The notes beneath the pieces were generated by a model. It ran no database searches, had not been told where the DNA came from, and saw only the letters and a list, made by a program, of their open reading frames with translations. The translations under genes and the position numbers were made by a program. From NCBI GenBank assembly GCA_046498405.1, contig JAWOAS010000087.1, positions 1 through 10,947 of the forward strand: a stretch of DNA of 10,947 bases, in the 5' to 3' direction. Source of the stretch: T1Sed10-49 sp046498405 (GTDB lineage Bacteria; Actinomycetota; Nitriliruptoria; Euzebyales; Egibacteraceae). Positions 1-6,697 of the stretch are shown here, piece after piece; the first letter of the stretch is position 1, and each line of letters starts with the position of its first letter.

Positions 1-150
1 TCGCGAAGGGTGCGGCCCCGTGCTTCCAGGACCGCACCTGCGCGACGGTCACCGCAGCGCGCGGTGGGGTCGTCACCTCGATCACCTCGGATGGCCTGCC
101 GGCCCCGGCGCGCGGCGCTCGCCGCCTGGGGTCCAGCGGTGCCCGCAGCG

Positions 151-156
151 TACCCT
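151..156 (+). promoter_or_regulatory. Candidate -10 element (TACCCT) for dtd
   Basis: TACCCT fits the TANNNT pattern of actinobacterial -10 hexamers and lies about 60 bases before the dtd start. No convincing -35 is seen 16-18 bases upstream. The rest of positions 1-215 shows no gene I can support: its open frames have no family resemblance and no good ribosome binding site. It is best read as the leader and promoter region of dtd. Confidence 0.3.
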
Positions 157-215
157 CGTCGCGGCCGCCGGCAGACCCGGCGCGCCACGCACCGGTGGCA
201 AGGACAGGAGCGTCC

Positions 216-668
216 GTGAGGGTCGTGCTGCAGCGCGTGGCCTCGGCGGCCGTCGAGGTCGACGACGAGGAGGTCGGGCGGATCGGCCGCGGGCTCGTGG
301 CCCTCGTCGGCGTCGGCCGGGCCTCGACCGAGGAGGACGCCCGCTGGCTGGCCGCCAAGACCGTCGGCCTGCGGCTCTTCCCCGCGGGGCAGGAGCGCAT
401 GGCCGCCTCGGTGGCCGAGGTGGGCGGGTCGGTGCTCGCGGTGAGCCAGTTCACGCTGCACGCCAACGCCCGCAAGGGCCGCCGGCCCTCCTTCGCCGAG
501 GCCGCCGAGCCCGCGCGGGGGGCGTGGCTCTACGAGCGCTACTGCGAGGCGCTGACGGTGCCGGTCGCCCGCGGGGTCTTCGGCGCCGACATGCGCCTCG
601 ACCTGCGCGCCGACGGGCCGGTCACGATCATCCTGCGCTCCGACGCCGGGGTCCGCGACGTCGGCTGA
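216..668 (+). CDS. dtd: D-aminoacyl-tRNA deacylase (DTD)
   Basis: This enzyme hydrolyses D-amino acids (and glycine mischarged on tRNA-Ala) from tRNA, a cytoplasmic proofreading step acting on free aminoacyl-tRNA as a homodimer. The 150-residue product has the usual family length (about 145-150) and opens with MRVVLQRV, the typical DTD N-terminus. The signature SQFTL is at residues 77-81, FGADM at 122-126 and the Gly-cisPro motif GPVT at 134-137. The Asn often found two residues before GPVT is Ala here, a minor change. The GTG at 216 is chosen because AGGAG (206-210) sits 5 bases upstream and the family alignment begins there; an in-frame GTG at 195 would add seven unconserved residues. It is transcribed alone or with the downstream EAL gene, 196 bases away. 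Function assignment is secure. Confidence 0.95.
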   Translation: MRVVLQRVASAAVEVDDEEVGRIGRGLVALVGVGRASTEEDARWLAAKTVGLRLFPAGQERMAASVAEVGGSVLAVSQFTLHANARKGRRPSFAEAAEPARGAWLYERYCEALTVPVARGVFGADMRLDLRADGPVTIILRSDAGVRDVG

Positions 669-770
669 GCGCTGGGCTTAAGGGCGCTGCGGCGGGGTCG
701 ACACTCGACGCCAGGGGCCGGTCGCAGGGACCGCCGTCACCGCCGCGACGGGTCGACCGGCCCGGACCCC

Positions 771-785
771 GCCCGCGGTGCGGGC
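771..785 (+). other. Small GC hairpin between dtd and the EAL gene
   Basis: GCCCGC (771-776) and GCGGGC (780-785) form a perfect 6-bp stem with a 3-base loop. No T-run follows, so it is at best a weak terminator for dtd, or a structured leader of the next gene. In such GC-rich DNA short stems are common, hence low confidence. Confidence 0.25.
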
Positions 786-849
786 CGAGCAGCAGCGTCG
801 GACCCGCGGTGGCGGAGGGCCAGCAGCGGTGCAGGCCCAGCAGCAGAGG
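782..849 (+). repeat. Three imperfect AGCAGC-centred repeats upstream of the EAL gene
   Basis: Three related blocks occur within 70 bases: GGGCCGAGCAGCAGCG (782-797), GGGCCAGCAGCGG (817-829) and GGCCCAGCAGCAGAGG (834-849). The last runs into the ribosome binding site. They lie in an open frame that could extend the EAL protein N-terminally by 29 residues, but third codon positions there are less GC-biased than in the gene. I read them as noncoding and possibly regulatory. This is an observation, not a recognised operator. Confidence 0.3.
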
Positions 850-864
850 AAGGACCCTTCCCCG

Positions 865-1860
865 ATGCCACGCACCGAGCGGGCGCCGATCGAGCGCCTC
901 GTCGCCGTCGCCGAGGGCATCCTCGACGCCCGCGTCGAGGTGCTCGACGCCGCAGCGCGGCCCGCGGTGCCGCCTGGCGGTCGGCTGCTCGCGATCGGCG
1001 GTCCGGGGGCAGGTGGCTGGCTGCGGGTCAGCCCCCGCGACGACGAGCCGCTACTCGCCGAGGACGACCGGGTCCTCGGGGTCCTCTGCTCAGCGCTCGC
1101 CGAGCTCGGGGCGGTCGTCCGTCCGCTCCTCGTCTCCCCCCAGCGCCTCGGCGAGGTGCTCGAGCGCCGCGAGATCGCGATCGTCTACCAGCCGATCGTC
1201 GACCTCGACCGCGGCGCGATCCTCGGCTACGAGGCGCTGTCGCGCTTCCCCGCGCCGCCACAGGCACCCCCCGACCGCTGGTTCGCCGACGCCGCCGCGG
1301 TCGGGCGCGGCGTCGAGCTCGAGGTGCTCGCCGCCGAGCTGGCCCTCGCCCCGTTGTGGGCGCTGCCCGACGAGGTCTACGTCGCGCTCAACGTCTCCCC
1401 GGAGGTCGCGGGCTCACGCGCGCTGCACGCGGCCCTCGACGGCGCCGACCTCTCCCGCGTCGTCCTCGAGATCACCGAGCACGACGCGGTGCACGACTAC
1501 GACGCGCTCAAGGCCGCGCTCGCGGGGTTGCGGCGGCGGGGGGTGCGCATCGCCATCGACGACGCCGGCGCCGGGTACGCGAGCCTGCGCCACGTCCTCG
1601 AGCTCGAGCCCGACCTCGTCAAGCTCGACCCGAGCCTCACCGTCGGCGTCGAGCGGCGGCCACCGCTATCCCAGCTCCGCAACGCGCTCGCGGGCTTTGC
1701 CACGGCGCTCGACTTCGACGTCGTCGCCGAGGGCCTCGAGAGCCAGGACGACGTCGAGGCGCTGCGCCTGCTCGGCGTGTCCCAGGGGCAGGGCTACCAC
1801 CTGCGGCGCCCCGGCCCTCTCGGCGACGGGGACTTCGCGCAGCTCTCCGACACCGCCTGA
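865..1860 (+). CDS. EAL-domain protein, putative c-di-GMP phosphodiesterase
   Basis: The 331-residue product is predicted soluble. Residues about 103-320 form an EAL domain, which linearises cyclic di-GMP to pGpG. Expected catalytic and metal ligands are visible: E123 in YEALSR, N176 in LNVSP, E202 in LEITEH, D232-D233 in IDDAGAG, K253 in LVKLD, E289 in VAEGLE and Q309 in QGQGY. With all of them present, an active enzyme is likely. The loop usually written DDFGTG is DDAGAG, a variant I associate with actinobacterial EAL proteins. Residues about 1-95 resemble the end of a small GAF-like sensor (helices around 68-88), but no ligand site can be named and no GGDEF domain is attached. ATG 865 is preceded by GAGGAAGGA (846-854) about 10 bases away; an upstream GTG at 778 in frame is less likely. 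The stop lies 3 bases from the convergent nadE stop. Confidence 0.88.
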   Translation: MPRTERAPIERLVAVAEGILDARVEVLDAAARPAVPPGGRLLAIGGPGAGGWLRVSPRDDEPLLAEDDRVLGVLCSALAELGAVVRPLLVSPQRLGEVLERREIAIVYQPIVDLDRGAILGYEALSRFPAPPQAPPDRWFADAAAVGRGVELEVLAAELALAPLWALPDEVYVALNVSPEVAGSRALHAALDGADLSRVVLEITEHDAVHDYDALKAALAGLRRRGVRIAIDDAGAGYASLRHVLELEPDLVKLDPSLTVGVERRPPLSQLRNALAGFATALDFDVVAEGLESQDDVEALRLLGVSQGQGYHLRRPGPLGDGDFAQLSDTA

Positions 1861-1863
1861 GGC

Positions 1864-3543
1864 TCACCCCCACCAGCGCTGGGTCATCGGCAGTCGGCGG
1901 TCGCGCCCGAAGGCGCGGTGGGTGACCTTGATGCCGGGAGCGGCCTGCCGCCGCTTGTACTCCGCGCGGTCGACGAGGCGGGCGACCTGCGCGACGAGGT
2001 CGGGGTCGAAGCCTGCGGCCACGAGCTCCTCGACGGACTGACGCCGTTCGATGTAGCCGGCGAGGATCGGGTCGAGGACCTCGTAGGGGGGCAGCGAGTC
2101 GGTGTCGCGCTGGTCGGGTCGGAGCTCGGCCGAGGGGGGCTTGGTGATCGTGGCCTCGGGGATGACCGCGCCGGTCGGGCCCTGCCAGTGCGCCCGGTGG
2201 GTGGTGTTGCGGTAGCGCGCGAGCTTGTAGACGAGGGTCTTGTCGACGTCCTTGAGCACCGCGAGGCCGCCGGCCATGTCGCCGTAGAGCGTGGCGTAGC
2301 CCACCGCGTACTCGCTCTTGTTGCCGGTGGCCAGCACGAGGTCGCCCCACTTGTTCGACAGCGCCATGACGATCGCGCCGCGGATGCGCGACTGGAGGTT
2401 CTCCTCGGTGATGTCGCGCTCGGCGCCGGCGAGCAGCGGCGCGAGCGCGGTGTCGAAGGCCTCCATCATCGGGGTGATGGCCACGACCTCGTAGCGCGCG
2501 CCGAGGGTGGTGGCCAGCGCCTCGGCGTCGGTCAGCGAGCCCTCCGAGGACCACGGCGAGGGCATCGCCACGCACGTCACCGCCTCCGGGCCGAGCGCGT
2601 CGACGGCCACCGCGGCGGTCAGCGCGGAGTCGATCCCGCCACTGACCCCGAGGATCGCCCCGTCGAAGCCGTTCTTGCCGAGGTAGTCGCGCACACCGAG
2701 GACGAGCGCCTCGTAGGCCTCGCCCACCGCGCCGAGCGGGGCCTCCTCGGCCGCTCCGGCGTCGACGTCGAGATCGGCGACGACGAGGTCCTCGGCGAAG
2801 TGCGCGCCACGGGCGACGACCGTGCCGTCGGGGGCCATGAGGAAGGAGTCGCCGTCGAAGACCACCTCGTCCTGTCCGCCGACGAGGTTGCAGTACGCCA
2901 GCCACGCCCGGCCGCCGCGCGCGTGGTGACGCGCCCAGCGCTCCCGCTGCTCCCGCTTGTCGCGCTCGTAGGGGCTGGCGTTGAGCGACAGCAGGAGCTG
3001 GGCTCCCTCCGCCGCGCTGTCGGCCAGCGGGCCGCCCTCGCCCCAGAGGTCCTCGCAGACGGTGACCCCGACGCGGAGGCCGCCGGCGTCGACGAGCAGG
3101 GGGCCGGTGCCCGCCTGGAAGTACCGCGCCTCGTCGAAGACGCCGTAGTTGGGGATGCGCTGCTTGCGGTAGTGCGCCTCGACCGCGCCGTCACGCAGCA
3201 CCGCGGCGCTGTTGGCCAGCGTCCTGGCGGTCTCGTCCTCGCTCATCACCGTGTCCTCGGCCACGGCGAGGTCGTCGTGGCCGGCGAGGTCCTCGACGAC
3301 GCCGACGACGAGGGGCACCGGGCCGACGGCCTCGGCGAGGCGCCCGAGCTCGGTGGCGGTCGCGGCGACGAAGGCCGGCTTGAGGACGAGGTCCTCGGGC
3401 GGGTAGCCCGTGAGGCCGAGCTCCCCGGAGACGACGAGGTCGGCCCCGGCCTCGACCGCGCGCTCGTAGGCCTGGCTGAGCGCGGCGCGGTTGCCCGGCA
3501 GGTCGCCGACGGTCGGGTTGAGCTGGGCCATGGCGATGCGCAT
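1864..3543 (-). CDS. nadE: Glutamine-dependent NAD+ synthetase
   Basis: This is the last step of NAD synthesis: ATP-dependent amidation of nicotinic acid adenine dinucleotide, with ammonia taken from glutamine. The 559-residue product has an N-terminal nitrilase-type glutaminase (about 1-265) with the Glu-Lys-Cys triad visible as E41 (SGELGLTGYPPE), K127 (YRKQRIPNYGVFDE) and C163 (VCEDLWG). The C-terminal synthetase (about 275-559) has the ATP pyrophosphatase P-loop SGGIDS (301-306), GNKSEYAVGY (408-417) and ITKPPSAELRP (466-476). It is the two-domain form of about 550 residues, shorter than the roughly 680-residue Mycobacterium tuberculosis enzyme. ATG at 3543 is set by MRIAMAQLNP, the normal family start, and by GAGGAGG (plus-strand 3551-3557) 7 bases upstream; a longer frame to 3618 adds an unconserved, Arg-rich tail. 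It is divergent from amt, with which it shares a control region. The reliance on glutamine ties it to the nitrogen genes beside it. Confidence 0.97.
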   Translation of the reverse strand: MRIAMAQLNPTVGDLPGNRAALSQAYERAVEAGADLVVSGELGLTGYPPEDLVLKPAFVAATATELGRLAEAVGPVPLVVGVVEDLAGHDDLAVAEDTVMSEDETARTLANSAAVLRDGAVEAHYRKQRIPNYGVFDEARYFQAGTGPLLVDAGGLRVGVTVCEDLWGEGGPLADSAAEGAQLLLSLNASPYERDKREQRERWARHHARGGRAWLAYCNLVGGQDEVVFDGDSFLMAPDGTVVARGAHFAEDLVVADLDVDAGAAEEAPLGAVGEAYEALVLGVRDYLGKNGFDGAILGVSGGIDSALTAAVAVDALGPEAVTCVAMPSPWSSEGSLTDAEALATTLGARYEVVAITPMMEAFDTALAPLLAGAERDITEENLQSRIRGAIVMALSNKWGDLVLATGNKSEYAVGYATLYGDMAGGLAVLKDVDKTLVYKLARYRNTTHRAHWQGPTGAVIPEATITKPPSAELRPDQRDTDSLPPYEVLDPILAGYIERRQSVEELVAAGFDPDLVAQVARLVDRAEYKRRQAAPGIKVTHRAFGRDRRLPMTQRWWG

Positions 3544-3550
3544 GCGGTCG

Positions 3551-3557
3551 CCTCCTC
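3551..3557 (-). promoter_or_regulatory. Ribosome binding site of nadE
   Basis: On the minus strand this reads GAGGAGG, a near-perfect Shine-Dalgarno sequence 7 bases before the ATG at 3543. It decides against the longer in-frame start at 3618. Confidence 0.8.
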
Positions 3558-3590
3558 GTCGTCCTCGCCCCCGGCGCGGACCGCGCGAGG

Positions 3591-3618
3591 GATTTACCGA
3601 AACGAAACAGGTCGGCAA
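3591..3618 (-). promoter_or_regulatory. Candidate promoter of nadE
   Basis: On the minus strand TTGCCG (plus 3613-3618) and TAAATC (plus 3591-3596) are separated by 16 bases, a plausible -35/-10 pair about 50 bases before the nadE start. The -10 lacks the usual final T, so the match is moderate. The GlnR-like motif lies directly over the spacer and -10. Confidence 0.35.
3593..3608 (+). promoter_or_regulatory. GlnR-box-like motif in the nadE-amt control region
   Basis: TTTAC, six bases, GAAAC reproduces one a/b pair of the Streptomyces GlnR consensus (gTnAC-n6-GAAAC) with one mismatch at the first base. The following periodic positions (GCAAA at 3615-3619, TTGAC at 3626-3630) match the second pair poorly. 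It stands out as an A-rich patch in very GC-rich DNA, and it lies upstream of amt, the classic GlnR target. No glnR gene is in the window, so regulation by GlnR is an inference. Confidence 0.45.
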
Positions 3619-3625
3619 AGGGTGG

Positions 3626-3631
3626 TTGACA
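3626..3631 (+). promoter_or_regulatory. TTGACA element upstream of amt (distal)
   Basis: A perfect -35 consensus hexamer 18 bases downstream of the GlnR-like motif. No good -10 sits 16-18 bases further on; TACGGT (3641-3646) is only 9 bases away. It could be a GlnR-dependent promoter with a poor -10, which is typical of activator-driven promoters. Confidence 0.35.
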
Positions 3632-3751
3632 GCGCCTGCCTACGGTTCCACTGCGACCCGGGCCCGCGCGCTGCCCAAGGCTATCCGGCCTCGAGGGCAC
3701 GGCGTGCGGGTCAGGCCAGACCCCGACGCAGAGGCCAGGGCCGCGGACGGG

Positions 3752-3757
3752 TTGACA
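3752..3757 (+). promoter_or_regulatory. TTGACA element upstream of amt (proximal)
   Basis: A second perfect TTGACA, again preceded by G to give GTTGACA, 49 bases before the amt start and 126 bases after the first copy. No clear -10 follows at standard spacing. It may be a second promoter or a chance match. Confidence 0.3.
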
Positions 3758-3805
3758 CGAGCCGGAGGCCGCATGCGCGGCCATGACGTGAAGGTGGAGG
3801 ACTCC

Positions 3806-5140
3806 ATGAAGCGATCGATGCGACGCATGCTGGTGTTGGCCAGCGCGACCCTGGTGGGCCTGCTGGTCCTCGCCGGACCCGCGATGGCCCAGGACGACCT
3901 CGCCACGCAGGACGCGCTGAACATGACGTTCTTCCTGCTCGCGATGGTGCTCGTCTTCATGATGCACGCGGGCTTCTCGATGCTCGAGGCGGGGCTGACC
4001 CAGTCGAGCAACGCCGGCAACATCATGATGAAGAACATGATGGTGGTCTCGGTGGCCTTCATCACCTACTTCGCCGTGGGCTGGGGCCTCATGTACGGCA
4101 CCACCGCCGGCGGCATCATCGGCACCGACCAGTTCTTCCTCATCCCCGGGACCTACGGCGGCGAACTCGACGCCTACCCGTTCCTCGCCTCCGAGTTCAT
4201 GTTCGACGCGGTCTTCGCCGCGACCGCCGCCACGATCGTCTCCGGTGCGGTGGCCGGGCGCATGAACCTCTGGGGCTTCGTCATCCTCGCCGCGGTGCTC
4301 ACCGCCTTCGTCTACCCCGTCGTCGGCCACTGGGGCTGGGGCGGCGGCTGGCTCGCCGAGGCCGGCTTCCTCGACTTCGCCGGCTCGACGATCGTCCACC
4401 TCGTCGGCGGCGCGGCGGCGATCACCGCCGCGGCGATCCTCGGGCCGCGGCCCGGCAAGTACGACGCCCAGGGCAAGTCGCGCTTCCTGCCGGGGCACTC
4501 GATGCCCCTGGCGATCCTCGGTGTCTTCTTCCTCTGGTTCGGCTGGTTCGGGTTCAACGGCGGCTCGGTGCTCAACGCTGAGCTCTCCGTCGGCCCGGTC
4601 CTGCTGACCACCGCCCTCGCCGCCTCCGCCGGCGCCCTGGCCGCGGCCGTCGTCTCCGCGGTGCGTGCCAAGGGCAAGACCGACGTCTCCCTCGTCGGCA
4701 ACGGCATCCTCGCCGGCCTCGTCGGCATCACCGCCGGCGCGGACATCGTCGAGCCCTACGCCGCGGTCCTCGTCGGCATCGTCGCCGGGGTCCTCGTCTC
4801 CTTCGCGGTCCCGTTCATCGAGCGCCTCGGCATCGACGACGCCGTCGGCGCCTTCAGCGTGCACGGCGCGGTCGGCGTGCTCGGCACCTGGTGGGTCGGG
4901 TTCTACGCCGTCGAGGGCGGCGTCTTCTACGGCGGCGGCTTCGAGCTCTTCACCTGGCAGGTCATCGGCACCGTCGCGGTCACGGCCTTCGTTGCCATCG
5001 TCACCGCCGTGGTCTGCTACGGGCTCAAGGCCGCCGGGATGCTGCGGGTGCCCGACGGGGAGGCCGAGGAGGGCCTCGACGTCCACGAGCACGGCGTGCT
5101 TGGCTACCCCGAGGGCGTCCTCACCGGCAACAAGGACTAG
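3806..5140 (+). CDS. amt: Ammonium transporter (Amt family)
   Basis: A trimeric membrane channel of the Amt/Mep/Rh family that takes up ammonium at low external supply. The 444-residue product starts with a signal peptide (about 1-28, basic then hydrophobic, likely cut after AMA-QDD) followed by about 11 hydrophobic spans from residue 37 to 410. Family marks are D190 in FLDFAGS, the twin pore histidines H198 (STIVHLVGG) and H353 (FSVHGAVG), F250 in WFGFNGGS, and the cytoplasmic tail EEGLDVHEHG (421-430). D190 and H198 are 8 residues apart, as are D160 and H168 in E. coli AmtB. ATG 3806 is preceded by GGTGGAGG (3793-3800) with 5 bases of spacing; upstream in-frame starts would break the signal peptide. 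glnK, usually next to amt in Actinobacteria, does not follow; glnA does. A GlnR-like motif about 200 bases upstream suggests nitrogen control. Confidence 0.96.
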   Translation: MKRSMRRMLVLASATLVGLLVLAGPAMAQDDLATQDALNMTFFLLAMVLVFMMHAGFSMLEAGLTQSSNAGNIMMKNMMVVSVAFITYFAVGWGLMYGTTAGGIIGTDQFFLIPGTYGGELDAYPFLASEFMFDAVFAATAATIVSGAVAGRMNLWGFVILAAVLTAFVYPVVGHWGWGGGWLAEAGFLDFAGSTIVHLVGGAAAITAAAILGPRPGKYDAQGKSRFLPGHSMPLAILGVFFLWFGWFGFNGGSVLNAELSVGPVLLTTALAASAGALAAAVVSAVRAKGKTDVSLVGNGILAGLVGITAGADIVEPYAAVLVGIVAGVLVSFAVPFIERLGIDDAVGAFSVHGAVGVLGTWWVGFYAVEGGVFYGGGFELFTWQVIGTVAVTAFVAIVTAVVCYGLKAAGMLRVPDGEAEEGLDVHEHGVLGYPEGVLTGNKD

Positions 5141-5159
5141 CCGCACCCTCCCGCCACGC

Positions 5160-5178
5160 GCGGGGCTGCGCGCCCCGC
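5160..5178 (+). terminator. Hairpin downstream of amt (first)
   Basis: GCGGGGC (5160-5166) and GCCCCGC (5172-5178) pair perfectly over 7 bp around a TGCGC loop, 20 bases after the amt stop. A pyrimidine-rich but not T-rich tail follows. With the next hairpin it forms a plausible terminator pair of the U-tract-less kind often seen in GC-rich Actinobacteria. Confidence 0.45.
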
Positions 5179-5192
5179 TGCCTCGCCTTCCC

Positions 5193-5227
5193 CCGCCGGC
5201 CGGCGCCTCGACGGTGCCGGCCGGCGG
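5193..5227 (+). terminator. Long GC hairpin between amt and glnA
   Basis: The arms 5193-5204 and 5216-5227 are perfectly complementary over 12 bp. Three more pairs inside (one G-U) give a 15-bp stem with the loop TCGAC. The stem core GCCGGCCGGC is itself palindromic. No T-run follows. It lies about 50 bases after amt and before the candidate glnA -10, so it probably ends amt transcripts and insulates glnA. Confidence 0.55.
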
Positions 5228-5277
5228 CGTGCCCTGGGGTTGGCCGGCCGCGGCGCCCGCGCCGGCGAGTCGACCGC

Positions 5278-5283
5278 TACGAT
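5278..5283 (+). promoter_or_regulatory. Candidate -10 element (TACGAT) for glnA
   Basis: TACGAT matches TANNNT and lies 34 bases before the glnA GTG, leaving a leader of roughly 27 bases that contains the GGAGG ribosome binding site (5308-5312). No -35 of quality is seen. It suggests glnA has its own promoter downstream of the amt hairpins. Confidence 0.4.
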
Positions 5284-5317
5284 CCCGACCGCGACCCGAC
5301 GACGCCCGGAGGTCCCC

Positions 5318-6643
5318 GTGGACAAGCAGCAGGAGTACGTGCTCCGCACCGTCGAGGAACGCGACATCCGCTTCGTGCGGCTGTGGTTCACCGACGTGCT
5401 CGGGATGCTCAAGTCCGTCGCGATCACCTCCTCGGAGATCGAGGGCGCCTTCGCCGAGGGCATCGGCTTCGACGGCTCGGCGGTCGACGGCTTCGCGCGG
5501 GTGCAGGAGTCCGACATGCTCGCCGTGCCCGACGCCTCGACGTTCCAGGTGCTGCCGTGGCGCGGCGAGGAGGTCGCCGTGGCGCGGATGTTCTGCGACA
5601 TCCGGACCCCGGAGGGGGAGGCCTTCACCGCCGACCCGCGCCAGGTCCTGCGCCGCAACCTGCGCAAGGCCTCCGAGCTCGGCTACAGCTTCTACGTCCA
5701 CCCCGAGATGGAGTTCTTCCTCTTCAACGGCCCCGACGACCCGACCCCGCTCGACCACGGGGGCTACTTCGACCTCACCCCGCTCGACGTGCAGTCCGAC
5801 TTTCGCCGCGAGGCCATCCAGACCCTCGAGGCGATGGGCATCTCCGTGGAGTACAGCCACCACGAGGTGGCGCCGAGCCAGCACGAGATCGACCTGCGCT
5901 ACGCCGACGCCCTCACGATGGCCGACAACGTCATGACCTACCGCCTCGCCATCAAGGAGGTGGCGATGCACCGGGGGATCTACGCGACGTTCATGCCCAA
6001 GCCGATGGCCGCCTACTGGGGCTCGGGCATGCACACCCACCTCTCGCTCTTCGACGGCGACACCAACGCCTTCTACGACGACGCCGACCCCTACCACCTC
6101 TCCGAGGTCGGCAAGCGCTTCATCGCCGGGGTGCTGGCCCATGCCCGCGAGATCACCGCGGTGTGCTGCCAGTGGGTCAACAGCTACAAGCGCCTCGTCC
6201 CGGGCTTCGAGGCGCCGGTCTTCGTCTCCTGGGGCCGGCACAACCGCTCCTCGCTCATCCGCGTGCCGATGTACAAGCCGCAGAAGGGCGCCTCGGCACG
6301 CGTGGAGTTCCGCGCGCCCGACCCCGCGTGCAACCCCTACCTCGCCTTCAGCGTCATCCTCGCCGCCGGGCTGCGCGGCATCGAGCAGGGCTATCCCATC
6401 CCGCCCGAGGCCGAGGACAACATCTACGAGCTCACCGACACCGAGCGCCGGGCCGCGGGCATCGACTCCCTGCCGCGCAACCTCGACGAGGCGCTGCAGG
6501 TCATGGAGGACTCCGAGCTCGTCGCCGAGGCGCTCGGCGAGCACGTCTTCGAGTTCTTCCTCCGCAACAAGCGCGTCGAGTGGGACGCCTACCGCTCGCA
6601 GGTCACCCCCTTCGAGATCGAGCGCTACCTGCCGATGCTCTAG
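5318..6643 (+). CDS. glnA: Type I glutamine synthetase, GlnA2-like
   Basis: A glutamine synthetase family enzyme: ATP-dependent ligation of ammonia (or possibly an amine) to glutamate, in the cytoplasm as a dodecamer. The 441-residue product carries GIGFDGSAVDGF (48-59), metal-binding HPEMEFF (128-134, E130 and E132), HHEVAPSQHEID (181-192), MHTHLSLF (238-245), the glutamate-flap NSYKRLVPGFEAP (288-300, E298) and RVEFRAPDPACNPYL (328-342). The start MDKQQEYVLRTVEERDIRF and the adjacent glnE match the GlnA2 branch of Actinobacteria (M. tuberculosis glnA2-glnE order). Length and the sequence DNIYELT (367-373) fit the alpha type: the tyrosine is present but the LYDLP adenylylation context of GlnA1 is not. 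Streptomyces GlnA2 is reported to gamma-glutamylate polyamines, so the substrate here is open. GTG 5318 has GGAGG (5308-5312) 5 bases upstream. Confidence 0.95.
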   Translation: MDKQQEYVLRTVEERDIRFVRLWFTDVLGMLKSVAITSSEIEGAFAEGIGFDGSAVDGFARVQESDMLAVPDASTFQVLPWRGEEVAVARMFCDIRTPEGEAFTADPRQVLRRNLRKASELGYSFYVHPEMEFFLFNGPDDPTPLDHGGYFDLTPLDVQSDFRREAIQTLEAMGISVEYSHHEVAPSQHEIDLRYADALTMADNVMTYRLAIKEVAMHRGIYATFMPKPMAAYWGSGMHTHLSLFDGDTNAFYDDADPYHLSEVGKRFIAGVLAHAREITAVCCQWVNSYKRLVPGFEAPVFVSWGRHNRSSLIRVPMYKPQKGASARVEFRAPDPACNPYLAFSVILAAGLRGIEQGYPIPPEAEDNIYELTDTERRAAGIDSLPRNLDEALQVMEDSELVAEALGEHVFEFFLRNKRVEWDAYRSQVTPFEIERYLPML

Positions 6644-6644
6644 G

Positions 6645-6666
6645 GCTCGCGCGGCCGGCTGCGAGC
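6645..6666 (+). other. Hairpin between glnA and glnE
   Basis: GCTCGC (6645-6650) and GCGAGC (6661-6666) form a perfect 6-bp stem with a 10-base loop starting just after the glnA stop. It may weakly terminate glnA or protect its 3' end. No T-run follows, and it overlaps the region where a glnE -35 would lie. Confidence 0.3.
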
Positions 6667-6683
6667 AGGCCCGCACCCGGCGG

Positions 6684-6689
6684 TAGGGT
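6684..6689 (+). promoter_or_regulatory. Candidate -10 element (TAGGGT) for leaderless glnE
   Basis: TAGGGT ends 8 bases before the glnE ATG. A transcript from it would start at or within a base or two of the ATG. No ribosome binding site at useful spacing exists (the only G-run, GGGG at 6692-6695, is 2 bases from ATG), so a leaderless mRNA is the simplest reading. Confidence 0.5.
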
Positions 6690-6697
6690 GCGGGGCG

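Noticed and set aside
20..2041. A 673-codon open frame on the plus strand spanning dtd and the EAL gene
   Set aside because: Reads through both real genes and the spacer between them in another frame, with Arg/Ser/Pro-rich nonsense composition.
3766..3784. GC-rich near-palindrome around GCATGC just before amt
   Set aside because: The symmetry is imperfect beyond the central 8 bases and such short palindromes are common in this composition.
1918..3786. A 622-codon open frame on the plus strand opposite nadE
   Set aside because: Antisense shadow of nadE; repetitive Gly/Val/Glu/Arg composition without domains.
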